Below are positions 1 through 11,337 of a DNA stretch of 64,000 bases, in pieces. Under the pieces are notes generated by a model. It saw only the letters and a program-made list of their open reading frames with translations. It was not told the DNA's origin and made no database searches. Origin of the DNA: Astrocystis sublimbata (Eukaryota; Ascomycota; Sordariomycetes; Xylariales; Xylariaceae); assembly GCA_022453515.1 (NCBI GenBank), contig JAJNNY010000048.1, positions 62,001 to 126,000 on the forward strand, read 5' to 3'. The first letter of the stretch is position 1; every line of letters begins with the position of its first letter. A program made the position numbers and the translations under genes.

Positions 1-595
1 CTCAGTCTTATAAGCAAGGGGTGAGCATCCCATGAAGGTGCAGATACTCTATCTTCTTTGCGACCTACCTACCCGACAACACAATACCTACTACAAAAGC
101 AAGCCATCCAGATTCGTCCGTGGGGCGAAGATCCCATGAAAGTTACCTTTGGAAAACAGCGACATCCATATTGATTCCCAATAGAATAGCATATATACTA
201 TTTACAATTTGACTATTACCTGATTATATGGGAGCCCTTCGAACGCAGGCTATGGTAGGTTATATAGTATGGGGTTGATCATCTCATTCATCTTTCACGC
301 GCCATGCCAGGATAACATCATAGCATTACAAAAGGAAGACTGATATAAGTAATCATCCCGAGGATTTGTAGAGTCATCAATTCATACCGGTATCAATATT
401 CATACATACAAAAGTCCGCCAATGCCATCAATGTCAAAACCATTTTAGCCTACCCGTACGCCAAAGTAGTCTAGACCTGCTTACCCACAGCTAAGTGGGA
501 CTTGACCCTCACCAACCAAACGAACAAGCTGAGAGGGCCGAGGCCATACCAAATCAAGGTACCGTAACATCGCTCATAGGTCGAGTGAGGTGTTT
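1..595. other. 3' flank of the aminotransferase gene, no gene seen
   Basis: This AT-rich stretch lies past the stop codon of the minus-strand aspartate aminotransferase gene. I find no open frame with family resemblance, no repeat and no RNA gene. The part nearest the stop is probably 3' UTR and terminator, but no clear polyadenylation signal stands out. Confidence 0.5.
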
Positions 596-2105
596 TTACT
601 TCACCTCACGAACGACCTTATCTACGGCCTTCGCGAAGTAATCTATGTTATTCGTGTTCAGGCCAGCCATACTTATACGGCCGTTCTTGGTCATGTAGAT
701 GTGGGCTTCTTCCCGAACCTTCATGACTTGCGCCTCAGTGAGGCCAGTAAAGCTGAACATGCCGATCTGGTCTGTGATGTGGTTCCAGGTGCCGGGCGTG
801 CCCATCTCCTCCAGCTTGCCGCGCAGCGCCTTGCGCATCTCGATGATACGACCGGCCATCATCCGGAGGTTCTCCTTCCACTCTTCGTAGAGCTTGGGGT
901 CATTCAGCACAGTGCTGACGATACGAGCACCGTACAGGGGCGGGTTCGAGATCTCGGATCGCTGCAGGATGGCGAGCTGGGAAGCAACGCGCGTTATCGT
1001 CTCGGAGGCTTCCGAGGCGGAACCGGTGACGAAATGGAAGCAGCCGGTACGCTCACCGTACAGGCCGAAGTTCTTGGCGAAACTCTGCGCTATCACAAGC
1101 TCGAAACCCTGCTCAACAAAGTACCGGACGGCGGCGTTGTCTTTCGTCAGGTCTCCCGACGCGAAGCCCTGGTAGGCGGAATCGAAGAAGGGGAAATGCT
1201 TCTTCTCCTTGATCAGGGCAGCGAGCTCTTTCCACTGGTCTAACGTGGGGTCGACACCGGTCGGGTTGTGAGCGCAGGCGTGGAGGAGGATGATGGACCG
1301 CTCGGGAGCCTCGGAGAGGGCGGCCTTCATGCCATCGAAGTCGAGGCCCTTGGTCTCCTTGGAGAAATAGGGGTAGTTGGCGACGGGGATGTCGACGTTG
1401 GTGAAGATCTGGTGGTGGTTGACCCAGGTGGGGTTGGAGACGTAGACCTTCTTGGTGCCGGGGAAGAAGCGGGAGAGGAACAGAGCACCGAGATGGACGG
1501 CGCCGGTGCCGGAGATGGTCTGCATGGAGGTGACGCGCTTCTCTCTGAGGCGGGGGAGTCGGGACCGAGGATCAGCTCAGCGGCCTTGCTCGTGAAGGAT
1601 GCGATACCGGCGATGGGTGCATATTCGTGGTCGAGGTTGGGGTCATTGCGCAAGATCTCGTCTGCCTGTGGTGATAGCGGGAGCGGTGAGCGAAGCGTAT
1701 CATGGCGGAGGACCAGGGTGATTCATTGGCTGATTGGGTGGTGGTGGTGGTGGTGGTGATTCATGTGACGGCAGAGGGGAGATGTGACATACCTTCTTGA
1801 CCACGGGTAGTACCCATGGCTTTGCGTTGTTGTCACGGTAGGCGCCGACGCTCTAGAATTCAAGTCAGTCACTGTTGGGCCGAGTCGCAGAATAGCACGT
1901 TGGTGTGACAACATACGACATCGACTTTGGTAGGGTGCTCGTCGGCCTTGAACTGGCGTATCAGTCCGAAGAGAGCATCTTCGGGGGCCTGAGGCACGAC
2001 CTCAGGGGTGAAGCTGGTGGCTGACGGCGGCGACATTTGGTGGGCTAGGGACTGGACGCGGGCGAGGGATGAGGAGTGTGGTGAGGATTGTTTGAAGGAG
2101 GACAT
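596..2105 (-). CDS. Aspartate aminotransferase (PLP-dependent), with an apparent 1-bp frameshift
   Basis: Transfers the amino group between aspartate and 2-oxoglutarate. Three exons are readable: 2105-1917, 1852-1793 and 1665-596, joined by GT-AG introns. Landmarks are the N-terminal VGAYRD motif in exon 2, HNPTG, DSAYQGFASG, and the PLP-lysine motif SFAKNFGLYGER with the lysine codon at 1073-1075. The first ATG (2105) adds a serine-rich leader of about 24 residues; a second Met just before PPSATSFTPEVVPQAP would give a shorter, cytosolic-like form, so compartment is unclear. Inside exon 3 the frame shifts at a run of five G (1552-1556): the part encoding the helix before that point and the part starting MQTISGTGAVHLG are in different frames, with no room for an intron. 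One extra base there would give about 439 aa, the usual family length. This is either a sequencing error in a homopolymer or a real null allele. Confidence 0.9.
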
Positions 2106-4218
2106 GGTGGTGAGTAGGAGTAGGAGAGGGCGTTGTGTTATATTGTACTATGACAGTGACCGCGGGGTTCGGGCAATGCGACTTCACTGGCTGGGGTCAC
2201 CTAATCCATGCGACGGGGGGCAGTGGGGGAGGGGCCCTGCTTGTCTGACTGAGACCGGGGTCTCAGGTACCTGTCTAGGCACTTAAGGACCGGGGTGTGC
2301 TGGCGGTGCTGGTGCTGTAATAAGTACCTAACCCACGGCAAGCTACGCCGTGTTTGTTTGTGTTGTTGGGCTTCTTCTTTGGATGACGATATGATTTACT
2401 GTAAGCTGCCTAATGCGAGGTACTGTAAGCTTCTGGCACTGTACACTCCGTACCACGCTACCTGCCTCCTACCCCAATTACTGCGGGAGGTGCAGCGCGG
2501 GGCTAGGTATCTTTACCCCAAGTTCAGCGGCTTGTGCCTTAGCTGTACTTGGGTAGCGCTCGGTGTCTAATTTGATTTTGGTGTGTGTGGTGCAATCAGT
2601 TATGTGGGCAGGCGTGGGCTGGGCTGAGCGCGGCAGGCGTGCGTGTCTGTGTCTGTCTTCGAAACGGGCTCGTTCCACCGGTCGGATGGAATGATAGCGA
2701 GGGGCGGATGCACGACAGCGGGGCACCTCTTTCGATGTGGGCGAGGTGGGCTGACCTGTGACTGCCTCGCAGCGGCTGTCGTGCGCTGTCGTCAGTGCCA
2801 ATTCTGATTACTCGGGCCACGGCGGGCGCTGATAGGCTGCCGCCTGGCTTGGGAGCGATGCCGCCGTGGGAATTTGTAACGGCGCCTGCTTTCCGGTGGG
2901 CCGGTCGTCGCTGCTTGCAAAGACAGCACTGCCAGTCGAGCCAGTTACACCAGTCGGACCGGTGACGCAACGGCACCTTCCTGCTCACTTCACAACGCAC
3001 TCGCGGTAGCTTTTTCTGGGCAAGCACTGGGGCAATATGGAGGCTCTCGAGGTCTGCCTACAGTAGACCTGTTTCACCTTTACGCAACCAGGTGCAGACA
3101 GATAAACATCTCCAGTATCTGCAAGCGCGGAGTGGCTTGGTGGGGTGGAGGCGCATTTGGCGGGGTAGGTAGGAAAAGTGCGGAGGAATGGGATCGTGAA
3201 ATGCGATGCGTACCTTAGCCTGGAATGTCCCCCGTGCTTCTATCCTGCTTCCACACTGCCGTCCACTGTCACAGTATGCATAAGGCACAGGGCTTTCTCT
3301 GCCTGTCCAGCTGCACGTACCCGAACCTTAGGTGACGCACTATCGTTGGTCTCTGCAGAGATTGTCCCTGCAATTACTGTAACAGTCGACACAGTCGAGA
3401 CAGTTAGCACGGCAGATTCTCGTCCAGTCCTCACCCGATGCACCACCATGGGAGATCCCGGCCTCACCGTTCGTCGGACGGATGCCGGATGCCGCCCATC
3501 GGAGATTGCTAACTGCAATTTATTTGTCTTGTCTTACCTGGCTAAGAGAAATTCGAAGCAAACGCGGCGACGGCCACTGCTCTCGTGACACTCGTCCCAA
3601 CCACTAGTCGCATATAGCCTCTGCCCAAAGCGGTATGTGGACGGCGCAAGCCTCGACAAGCCTTCGGAGACGGCTTCGGGTTACCGGATGAGTGTCAGGG
3701 GCCGCTTTCTTTTCCTATATTAAAACGGCGTCTCTAGCATTAAGTTGCAAATTGTCGGTCTGGGAAGGATCGTGCGAGAGGATCTTGAGGGAGTCGAGGA
3801 GAACAGCGATGGGGGCGTTGGACCTCTGGCTAATAAACCTTCGTGACACTGACTGCAATGGACGGGTGGGTCCGAGCTGCTATCATGAGCTTGCAACTTG
3901 CCTAGGCACCTATTCATCCGCCCTTCTCCAAATCCGTTGCTGTGTATATCCAAGCCGAGGCCCATTCCGTCATGGCCATATTTCTTACCCCATTTGATAA
4001 CTCGCTAACCCATCTTCGACACTCCAACCTGTGGTGTCTATTGGGAGCATGTGATTGTACATTGGCAGTGAGCTGGTAACAATATCCTCATAATATGGGC
4101 CGACTTTACTACAATACTTTTTAACCAACGTGGAAAGGAACAATCTTCAGTTTTCACCAGACAGGGCCAATGAGCGCACCAAATTCGGCTCATCACATGC
4201 CGAGGGTATTATGGCTTA
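2106..4218. other. Intergenic region, no supported gene
   Basis: About 2.1 kb between the 5' end of the aminotransferase gene and the 3' end of the syntaxin gene. The part next to 2105 should hold the aminotransferase promoter. Open frames here have mixed, low-complexity composition and no recognisable motif, and none is bounded by convincing start and splice signals. Confidence 0.5.
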
Positions 4219-5417
4219 TTATATTATCAAATCCCATACTATCAAAAAAGCGCAGAGACCACAGGCGCTATAAAATGTGTATTTCGCTGTGCTCGGCCTT
4301 TTTGTCGCCTGTGTGAGCTGCCTGTTGCCTCCTTGCACGTTGCCTGCCGTGGATTCCGCGTCGGTCACGAGCTGCTCGATGCCGGCCGATTGTGTCGTGA
4401 GTGTATCGATGAGTTGCGTCTGGAGCTCCGAGATCTCGAGCAGTGATTTCTCTGCCGTTCTATACAGTGTGTCAGTCTTGAACTTCTTTGGGACGCGGTA
4501 TCTTGGTTGTGAACGTACCTGACCTGATCCAACGTGCTCTCGTAGTGTTTGAGCATGTCCTGATTATCCTTTTCGAACATTTGCAGCTGCTCTGGTGTCA
4601 AGTCATTGCCAGCATCGTGACTCGGAGGCTCTTCCTGAGGCCATGCCGCGCTGCTTGCTCGCCGCCGTTCCGTAAAGCTACCTGATGACTTCATCGCACC
4701 AGCGCCATGTGAAGAGGCCATGTCCTGCCCCCGCGCCTTGGCCAGCACGCTCCGGTTCTTCTCCATTTCCCGCATCAGGCGGACCTCCATCATATCCTGC
4801 TGCGTCTTGACACATTCCTGCAGACGGTGTCGCAAAAGCCACAGTACGCTATCGCGATGTGTAGTGATCGTCTTGGCCCGCTCCTCGGCCGTCGCATGCT
4901 CGGGCGACTTGCTCGTGGATGCGCCGCCCGAGGCCCACGCGCCCAGAGCGCCCAGTCCGCGGACAAACTTCTTCTGTATCACCTTGACCTCGATGTCGGC
5001 TCGTGCCTGCTCGACGTCCGCCAGTCGCCGTATGCTCGCGTTGAGCTCTCGTAACAGCTTCTTCGCATTCGCATCGATCTCCTCTCGTTCGCGATCGGAC
5101 AGGGGCCGTGTGGATTGGCGCTGGTGCGCTTGTAGGATGAGGGTCTTTCGCGGCTGTGCTGTCGAGAGGTAGGACTGTCGGATGTTTCGTAGGTCGGCGT
5201 GGAGCGAGGCAATGTGCGAGTTCTGGATCGGCTGAGGTCAACAATCTGGACAGACTATGTCGTGCGAGCGCAGACGCTGGCTGGGGCCGCGGGGACTGAC
5301 GATTCTGTAGGCTTCCTTGAGGAAGTCCTCGAGGTTATTTGTGCTGAAGCGCCCCCTCGTCGGCGCTGCCTCATGCTGTTTGAGCAGGCCATTGAAGGCC
5401 GGTGTGATATCCGTCAT
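4219..5417 (-). CDS. UFE1: Syntaxin-18-like t-SNARE of the ER (Ufe1 type)
   Basis: A Qa-SNARE that mediates fusion of Golgi-derived vesicles with the ER, together with the Dsl1 tether. Three exons (5417-5301, 5231-4519, 4459-4219) give 356 aa. The N-terminus MTDITPAFNGLLKQHE and the helical NSHIASLHADLRNIRQSYL segment match the syntaxin-18 N-terminal domain. A charged coiled-coil follows (LTPEQLQMFEKDNQDMLKHYESTLDQ), then a SNARE-like helix across the last splice site (ISELQTQLIDTLTTQSAGIEQL), and the C-terminus is a single hydrophobic tail anchor (FYSACGLCAFLIVWDLII) ending at the stop. That is the topology of a tail-anchored ER SNARE. The first donor is GTCAGT, which is weaker than the other donors in this window. 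Assignment to the Ufe1 class rests on my recognition of the N-terminal and SNARE segments, not on a search. Confidence 0.85.
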
Positions 5418-6543
5418 GCTGCAGATGGTGCAGTTTTGTTATGCAGATGCATGTAAAGATGAGTAGGCGTGGCCAGGCGGCAAAAACCGTTGAGGTATAT
5501 TGCTAGACTATCTAGCAGTTAACAGTAGACATTACGGGCCTGATCCATCGATTTGGACAGCCTTTCGACGTAGCGATGTATCCATTTCAAGATCATGGAT
5601 GCTTGGCGTGACTTCATGCCACCTTCGGACGTGTCCCGGTCAGGTGCATGCCTACAGCAGATACAAAGTCCTGAATCGTGGCTTGTCGGCTGGATCCGTT
5701 GAGTTGTGGCTGTTGTGGCGTCTTAGAGACATGGCGCGGTAAGGCCCGACGTATTGCCTAATTAGGCAGGTGCGTGCCTGTTGGTAAAAACGCCAAGGCA
5801 CGCTTTGCATGTTCATCGAGTCAGTTGCATCTAATGATCCACCTGTAATGACTCGCATTTCACGAGATTGTTGATAAAGTTCGTACTCGTCGCTGCAGTC
5901 TTCGGGTTTTTCGGACTGTCACTGTATGCTCGGATCACGTCACTTGGCCATCCGGGTCTGCTTTTATCGATACGTACAATCATTATAACGATGACCTTGA
6001 GTTTTGTAACTGCGACAATAAACTTAATAAATAGGTGAATTCTATAGTATACTAAATAATCTGTCACCAGCCTGAGCTGTTGGGGTAAGCACAACGACAA
6101 TATGACAGACCCCGAATTCCATTTCTCGGCGCGGTTAACAATTGCCTTATCACCCGCTTCGATGATGGAGCTCCGATACAAGATCCAGTTAAAATATAGG
6201 ACGTCCGACTCATATTCAATGGCTTTGTCCGTGCCACTCGGAAATAAACAGCCAGTGGATTGACGATACCTTCTATATCCGCCGCCTGACCCGCTCATCT
6301 CGCCTACTCTCAAGGCCGATATCGTTTTCTGGGGCCTTCTTTCGACGCGGTCGATTCAAGAAACCTTGACATTTCTCTTTTCGACGCGATTCATTTTCTG
6401 TTTCCCCTTTTATATATACCTATGAATGGACGGATGATGCCAAGCTCTTGGTTCCCTTAGTTGCCGTACCCGTGCCATACCTCCCGCTTCCCTCGCCGCT
6501 CGCCTTCCGAACTACACGTCCTTACCATGCGCGCCCAGCCAAA
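5418..6543. promoter_or_regulatory. Shared divergent upstream region of syntaxin and MFS genes
   Basis: The two flanking genes are transcribed away from each other, so this 1.1 kb should hold both promoters. Toward the MFS gene there is a pyrimidine-rich stretch, two copies of TTTCGACGCG about 45 bp apart (near 6333 and 6379), and a TATA-like TTTATATATA at about 6410-6420, roughly 125 bp before the ATG. The paired TTTCGACGCG could be an activator site, but that is inference. No coding frame is supported here. Confidence 0.45.
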
Positions 6544-8836
6544 ATGGCCCCACTAGCAGAGTCATTGCCACCGGCGGCCAAACCTCACGAACCTGAAGAT
6601 CATTGTCACGATTCCGAGTGTGACATTCATGATGATATCGATATTGACAGCGGACACACCAGCGACAATGACCACCATGAGCTCGAGAACACCCTGTCAC
6701 GGGTTTCCAGCGGGCCCCCTTACTCGGTGTTCTCGAAGGGCATGATAAGATGGATTGTTGCGATGAATACTGTCGCGGCTTTCATATCGCCCATAACAGC
6801 AAACATAGTGAGTTCACCCTTAATTCCTAAACTAAACGGAGCAATTTCATGAGCATTAAAATCGCGAAAAAATGACAAAGGGAGTCTCTGCCCTAGAGAT
6901 TCTAGAAAGTCACAGATTATGTTCTGCATGGCACTCACCTCACTAATTTCGCCCATCGCAGTACTTTCCCGCCATTCCGACACTATCCCATGACCTTGGC
7001 GTGAGCGCCAGTCAAATCAACCTCACATTAACAACTTACATGATCTTTCAAGGTCTCGCTCCGACCATCTTTGGCGAATTCGGCGACATTGCCGGACGAA
7101 GGCCGACTTTCATCATTGCTTTCATCATATACCTCGGCGCCAACGTCGGCTTGGCGCTACAGAGGAACTACGCCGCCCTCCTCGTCCTGCGCATGCTGCA
7201 GAGCGGCGGAAGCAGTGGCACCATCGCCTTGGTTTACGCGGTCGTGGCGGACATTGCCCCGAGCTCCGAGCGAGGAAAGTACATGGGAATCGTGGGGTCT
7301 GGTATTACCATTGGCCCTGCTGTCGGTCCTGTAATTGGTACGTCGCCAGCTTTCTCATAGGAAATGCATCCTTTTTCACGTCGCCTAGTCGAGATTGAGA
7401 ATCTGTCTCATGCTAACTTGATTGTCTAGGCGGATTATTGAACGCATACCTTGACTGGCCTTGGATCTTCTGGTTCTTGATCATACTCACGTCGGCATGG
7501 CTTGTTCCTGTAAGTGCCTTTTCATTTTGGGATTAAGCTGCGCCCACTTGAGTTATCCTTAATTGGACTTTAAGAAAAAGTTCGAGGGAAACTCGATTTC
7601 ATTGATTCAGGGTTGCTGACGATCAAATTCTATAGTATATTCTCACTGTGCCGGAAACAGCACGCAAAGTTGTCGGCAATGGATCAGTTCCCCCTCAAGG
7701 CTGGAATAGGACCCTAGTCGACTATCTGAGGTTTCGCAACCAACACGTATCACGAGAAGGGCAACCGAAACAAAAAATACCAATTCCCAATCCTCTAAAC
7801 ACCCTGAAGGTGTTTCGCAACAAAAAGTAGGTCTTCACTCAATCACGTTTGCCTCACTTTTCCCCTTTTTGGCCTTGTCGCATCGATGATAGGCCTAAGG
7901 TTCAATATTGAATGACCACTAACCCTTCGCAGCATGGCTATGATCCTCCTCTACAACGCGACCCTCTACATCGGCTTCAACACAGTGACAGCCACGTTGG
8001 CCACTCAATTCAAGGCAATCTACGGTTACGATGACCTGACCCTGGGCTTACTATACCTCCCCATCGGAGGTGCGACGACGATTGCTTCCATCGGCGGAGG
8101 TTTCATTGCCGACTGGAACTTTCGCAGAATTGCCAAGAAGATCGGTGTCAAGATCGATCGCAAGCGTGGCGCCGACAGTAAGTCATCATCTCGCATTTCA
8201 CAACTCTTGCGGCCTAGATGGAGTTCAGATAGAGCCATTGTGGTGCTGGCAACACTCCCTCCATCATTTATGATCTTAAAAATCTTGAAATTTTTGAGAA
8301 TCGCTAGAATATGCATGCTAACAAAGTCCACAGTGGCGAACTTCCCAGTAGAAAAGGCACGCATACAGATAATAGCCCCTTTGATATTCATCGGGGCAGC
8401 AGCTCTGATCGGCTACGGCTGGGCTCTAGAGCGCCAAGTCAGCGTCGCCGTACCTCTAGTGCTGTCCTTCTTCATCGGCCTCTGCGTGACGTGGCCCTTC
8501 CAGATCATGAACCTCCTCATCGTTGATTCGAACCCCGGGGCTCCGGCAACGGCCACTGCGGCTAATAACCTGGTGCGCTGCCTGCTAGGGGCCGGCGCGA
8601 CCGCCGCCATCCAGCCTCTCATCAGCGCAGTGGGCAGGGGCTGGGCCTACACGCTGCTCGCGCTCCTGTTTACGCTTCCGTCGCCTGTGCTTTGGGTCAT
8701 TGTCAAGAATGGACCGCGGTGGAGGAGGGAGAGGTTGGAGAGGTTGGAGGAGGAGGAAAAGAGGAGGGCTGAAGATAGTGAGAAGCTGGAGGTGCCGTTG
8801 GGGGATGCTGAACCCAGGGTGTCGGGGTGCCATTGA
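6544..8836 (+). CDS. MFS drug:H+ antiporter, DHA1 family (Aqr1/Qdr-like)
   Basis: A plasma-membrane proton antiporter of the 12-TM DHA1 group, which exports drugs, weak acids or metabolites. Six exons (6544-6807, 6962-7337, 7430-7509, 7636-7826, 7933-8177, 8334-8836) splice in frame to 552 aa. The N-terminus is acidic and histidine-rich (CHDSECDIHDDIDIDSGH), predicted cytosolic. The DHA1 signature lies in exon 2: PAIPTLSHDLGVS, motif A as GEFGDIAGRRP, then VVADIAPSSERGKYMG and the antiporter motif C GSGITIGPAVGPVIGG across the intron. Exon 4 carries VPETARKVVGNG and exon 6 the last membrane segments plus a charged tail rich in Arg and Glu. ATG 6544 (MAPLAESLPP) is chosen over upstream frames because no earlier in-frame ATG exists nearby. 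Family is secure; substrate cannot be read from sequence. Confidence 0.9.
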
Positions 8837-9732
8837 TCTGGGCTGTAGAGGCCCGCATCTGTTTACTTCAATTATGGTGAACACGAGATTGCAACTTGTG
8901 GACACATGCTTTTTCGATTAGAATCATTAGATAAAGAATCTAGTACATACTATTAGCAACCCTGATAATCCATCGTGGAAACAAAAGATCAATAAAGCTA
9001 GAAATACTGCGATAGTCAAGCCAGGAGTCGTCCCGTTCAGTGGTGTAAGTGTCCCCGTTCATCACCCTCACATTGTCGCCTATAGTTTGGAGTTTTCCAA
9101 TAGTAATTGAATTTTGGCTTTGGGCAAGTATGTCGACCGCTTTCCAGGCAATAGTCGCCAAATTGCCATTTCAAAACTGTCCATGTTTTCCACGACTACA
9201 GCGCCGATCGAAGTGTCTTTATTCGCCACTCCAACCGGCACCTTAGCCTTCACCACTCCATCGACCCCGGCTCGCCCGGTAGCTAGGTCTCGGAGTACTT
9301 TGAAGATAAGAAACGCGATTAAAAATATAACCCTATTTTAAACATGATCCTATATGAAACTAGGCAATATTTAACTGCACACTTGAAGCATACATGTCAG
9401 TGTCAAACTGAATTGCCTTTCTAATGTCCTGAGCAGTAAGCAATGAGGAGTGGTAGGCCGTCGCATGCCTCGGTATAATCCCAGTAGCAGTGGGGCACGT
9501 TGTACCCATTTCCGAACCATTTCCCCAAATATATCCCTGCTCATACCCCTGTTAGCTCGATGGCAATTAAACAGTGGTTTTCGATATCGCCGAATGTGAG
9601 ACTTTACTTCAACAATACCAAAAAGACAATATCCTCAACACTCTGATTTCTTTTTCTCTTTTTTTTAAACAAGAAAACGGCACGCTTCTTGGCTCATCAA
9701 GCCTCAATTCGGATGCTACGCGCAGTACAGAG
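8837..9732. other. Intergenic region, no supported gene
   Basis: About 0.9 kb between two plus-strand genes. It should contain the MFS terminator and the thioesterase promoter. The frame continuous with the thioesterase opens upstream at 9574 but begins with GTG and has no ATG before 9733. Nothing else is recognisable. Confidence 0.45.
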
Positions 9733-11110
9733 ATGAAATTCCCGACAGCCGAGGCAGTGAGAACAGGCCATGGCCGACTCCCATTCCAGGAGGCCATGAG
9801 TCTCATCTCATTGCCAGACAGACATGCGGACGGACAGACTATCAAGCGCTACATGAGCCGGCGCAGACCAGGGCTACCCGGCAACGAGATTATTATACTC
9901 GCAGAGAAAACGAAGATCGCCGGCATGGGACACAATGCGTACGGAGGCCATGTGTACAGCCAAGCTGGTCTCGCCGCGTCGCTGTCGCTGAAGGCTGCGC
10001 AGAACGCGACGGGTCGAGATGGCGGGGGGAAGAAGAAGAAGTTTTGCATCCACGTAAGCCAGCTCCTACTCTTCTCCTCTTCTTCCCAGCTTATGCATAT
10101 TCCCGACCATGGCGCAAGACGTCGTGGGAATTCCGGATTTAAGAATCGCGGAATAAGCGCGACTGAGCGAGTGAGTGAGTGAGTGGGTTGAGTGCCAACT
10201 GATTCCTCGGCAGACAATACACGGCTTCTTCTCAGAAGGCGGGCTCGGCGACCGCCCCTACATCTACGAGGTGACGAATCTCTCGTCTAACGGCGCCTTT
10301 CCCAACCTGCTAGTAAGGGTCCGTCAGCCGGTATCAGCGAGCACAAACCCAGACGGGGACCACTACCCCCGCGCCGACGCAGATCTTCCTCTCGGCGCCG
10401 TCTGCTTCAGCGCCATGGTTTCCTTCCGGCCCAGCGGGATCACGCAGTTCGATGCGCAGGAGCCGTCGCCGCAGAGCAGGTTTGCTGATATCCTGAGCTC
10501 GAGAAAACCGATGGAGTGGAATCCGGCGCCAATCACGGATATCAAGGCTGCGCTGGACAGCGTTCCCGGCGCGAGGAATGCCGTGGGCTTATTCCCGGGT
10601 GTGGATATGCGCAAGGTGGATATGCGCGCGTATAACAAGGATCGCCCGTTCCATGAGAAGCGCGAGCTTGTCTTGTATAAGCTCCTCGCGCCGCTGCCTA
10701 CTACTGATGCATCGGAGACCGTGCAAGGGAGCAGTACTGGCGATGAAGGAGGGGACGAGAAGTGTGCGATCGAAGGCCCCGATGCGCATGTTGGCACGCA
10801 CGCCTACGCTGCTGATCGCAATGGTTTGCTCATGATTGGCGACCACGCCGGCTTTGGGGACGAGTTCGCGCGCGCGGCGACGCTGAGCTGGTCGTTTGTC
10901 GTTCATGTGAATCCTGACGATGTTCTTATGACCTACTCAGACGGCGATGACCAGTGGTGGGTTCAGGAGGCCTGCTTCCCGCGCGTGCAGGCGGGGAGAG
11001 GCATTGTTCATGTCAAGATATGGAGTCCGCGCGGTGTCCACGTTGCTTCGATGTACCAGGATGGTATTATTCGGCGACAGCCCAGGCCAGGCGAGAAGGG
11101 AAAGCTGTGA
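9733..11110 (+). CDS. TesB-like acyl-CoA thioesterase (double hotdog)
   Basis: Predicted to hydrolyse acyl-CoA esters to free acid and CoA. Two exons (9733-10053, 10214-11110) join in phase 0 to give 405 aa. The N-terminal hotdog is seen in NAYGGHVYSQAGLAASLSLKAA followed by IHTIHGFFSEGGLGDRPYIYEV and NGAFPNLLVRVRQP, a fungal variant of the family's GG-x-x-x-AQ and FL/H-G-S-T-x-x segments. The C-terminal hotdog includes GLLMIGDHAGFGDEFARAAT, LSWSFVVHVN, WWVQEACFPRVQAGRGIV and ASMYQDGIIR. The middle (about residues 200-260) is a variable linker with a Ser/Thr/Gly/Glu insert. The protein ends in GKL, a weak near-match to a PTS1 peroxisomal signal. ATG 9733 is the first in frame; an unseen upstream exon is possible. 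Confidence 0.8.
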
Positions 11111-11337
11111 GTTTCCAGTGGGTTTGGACTAGTTCACGCTTGAGACGCTACCTGTAGACTGATGTAGATAGAACAGAACTGATGATAGACTGATATACCA
11201 TACTCATATAATGTTATAATATTGATATCTGACAAAAGAGGCTGAATACTTGCTTGGTATCAATCTATGTACGTTGATCAAAATATGTCTTGTTCCATGA
11301 GATGGTGAATTCTATTTCCTTCAAACCGAGGTTATCA

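Noticed and set aside
590..1243. 217-codon plus-strand open frame over the aminotransferase
   Set aside because: It is antisense to the conserved aminotransferase exon; its length follows from the GC-rich codon use of the real gene.
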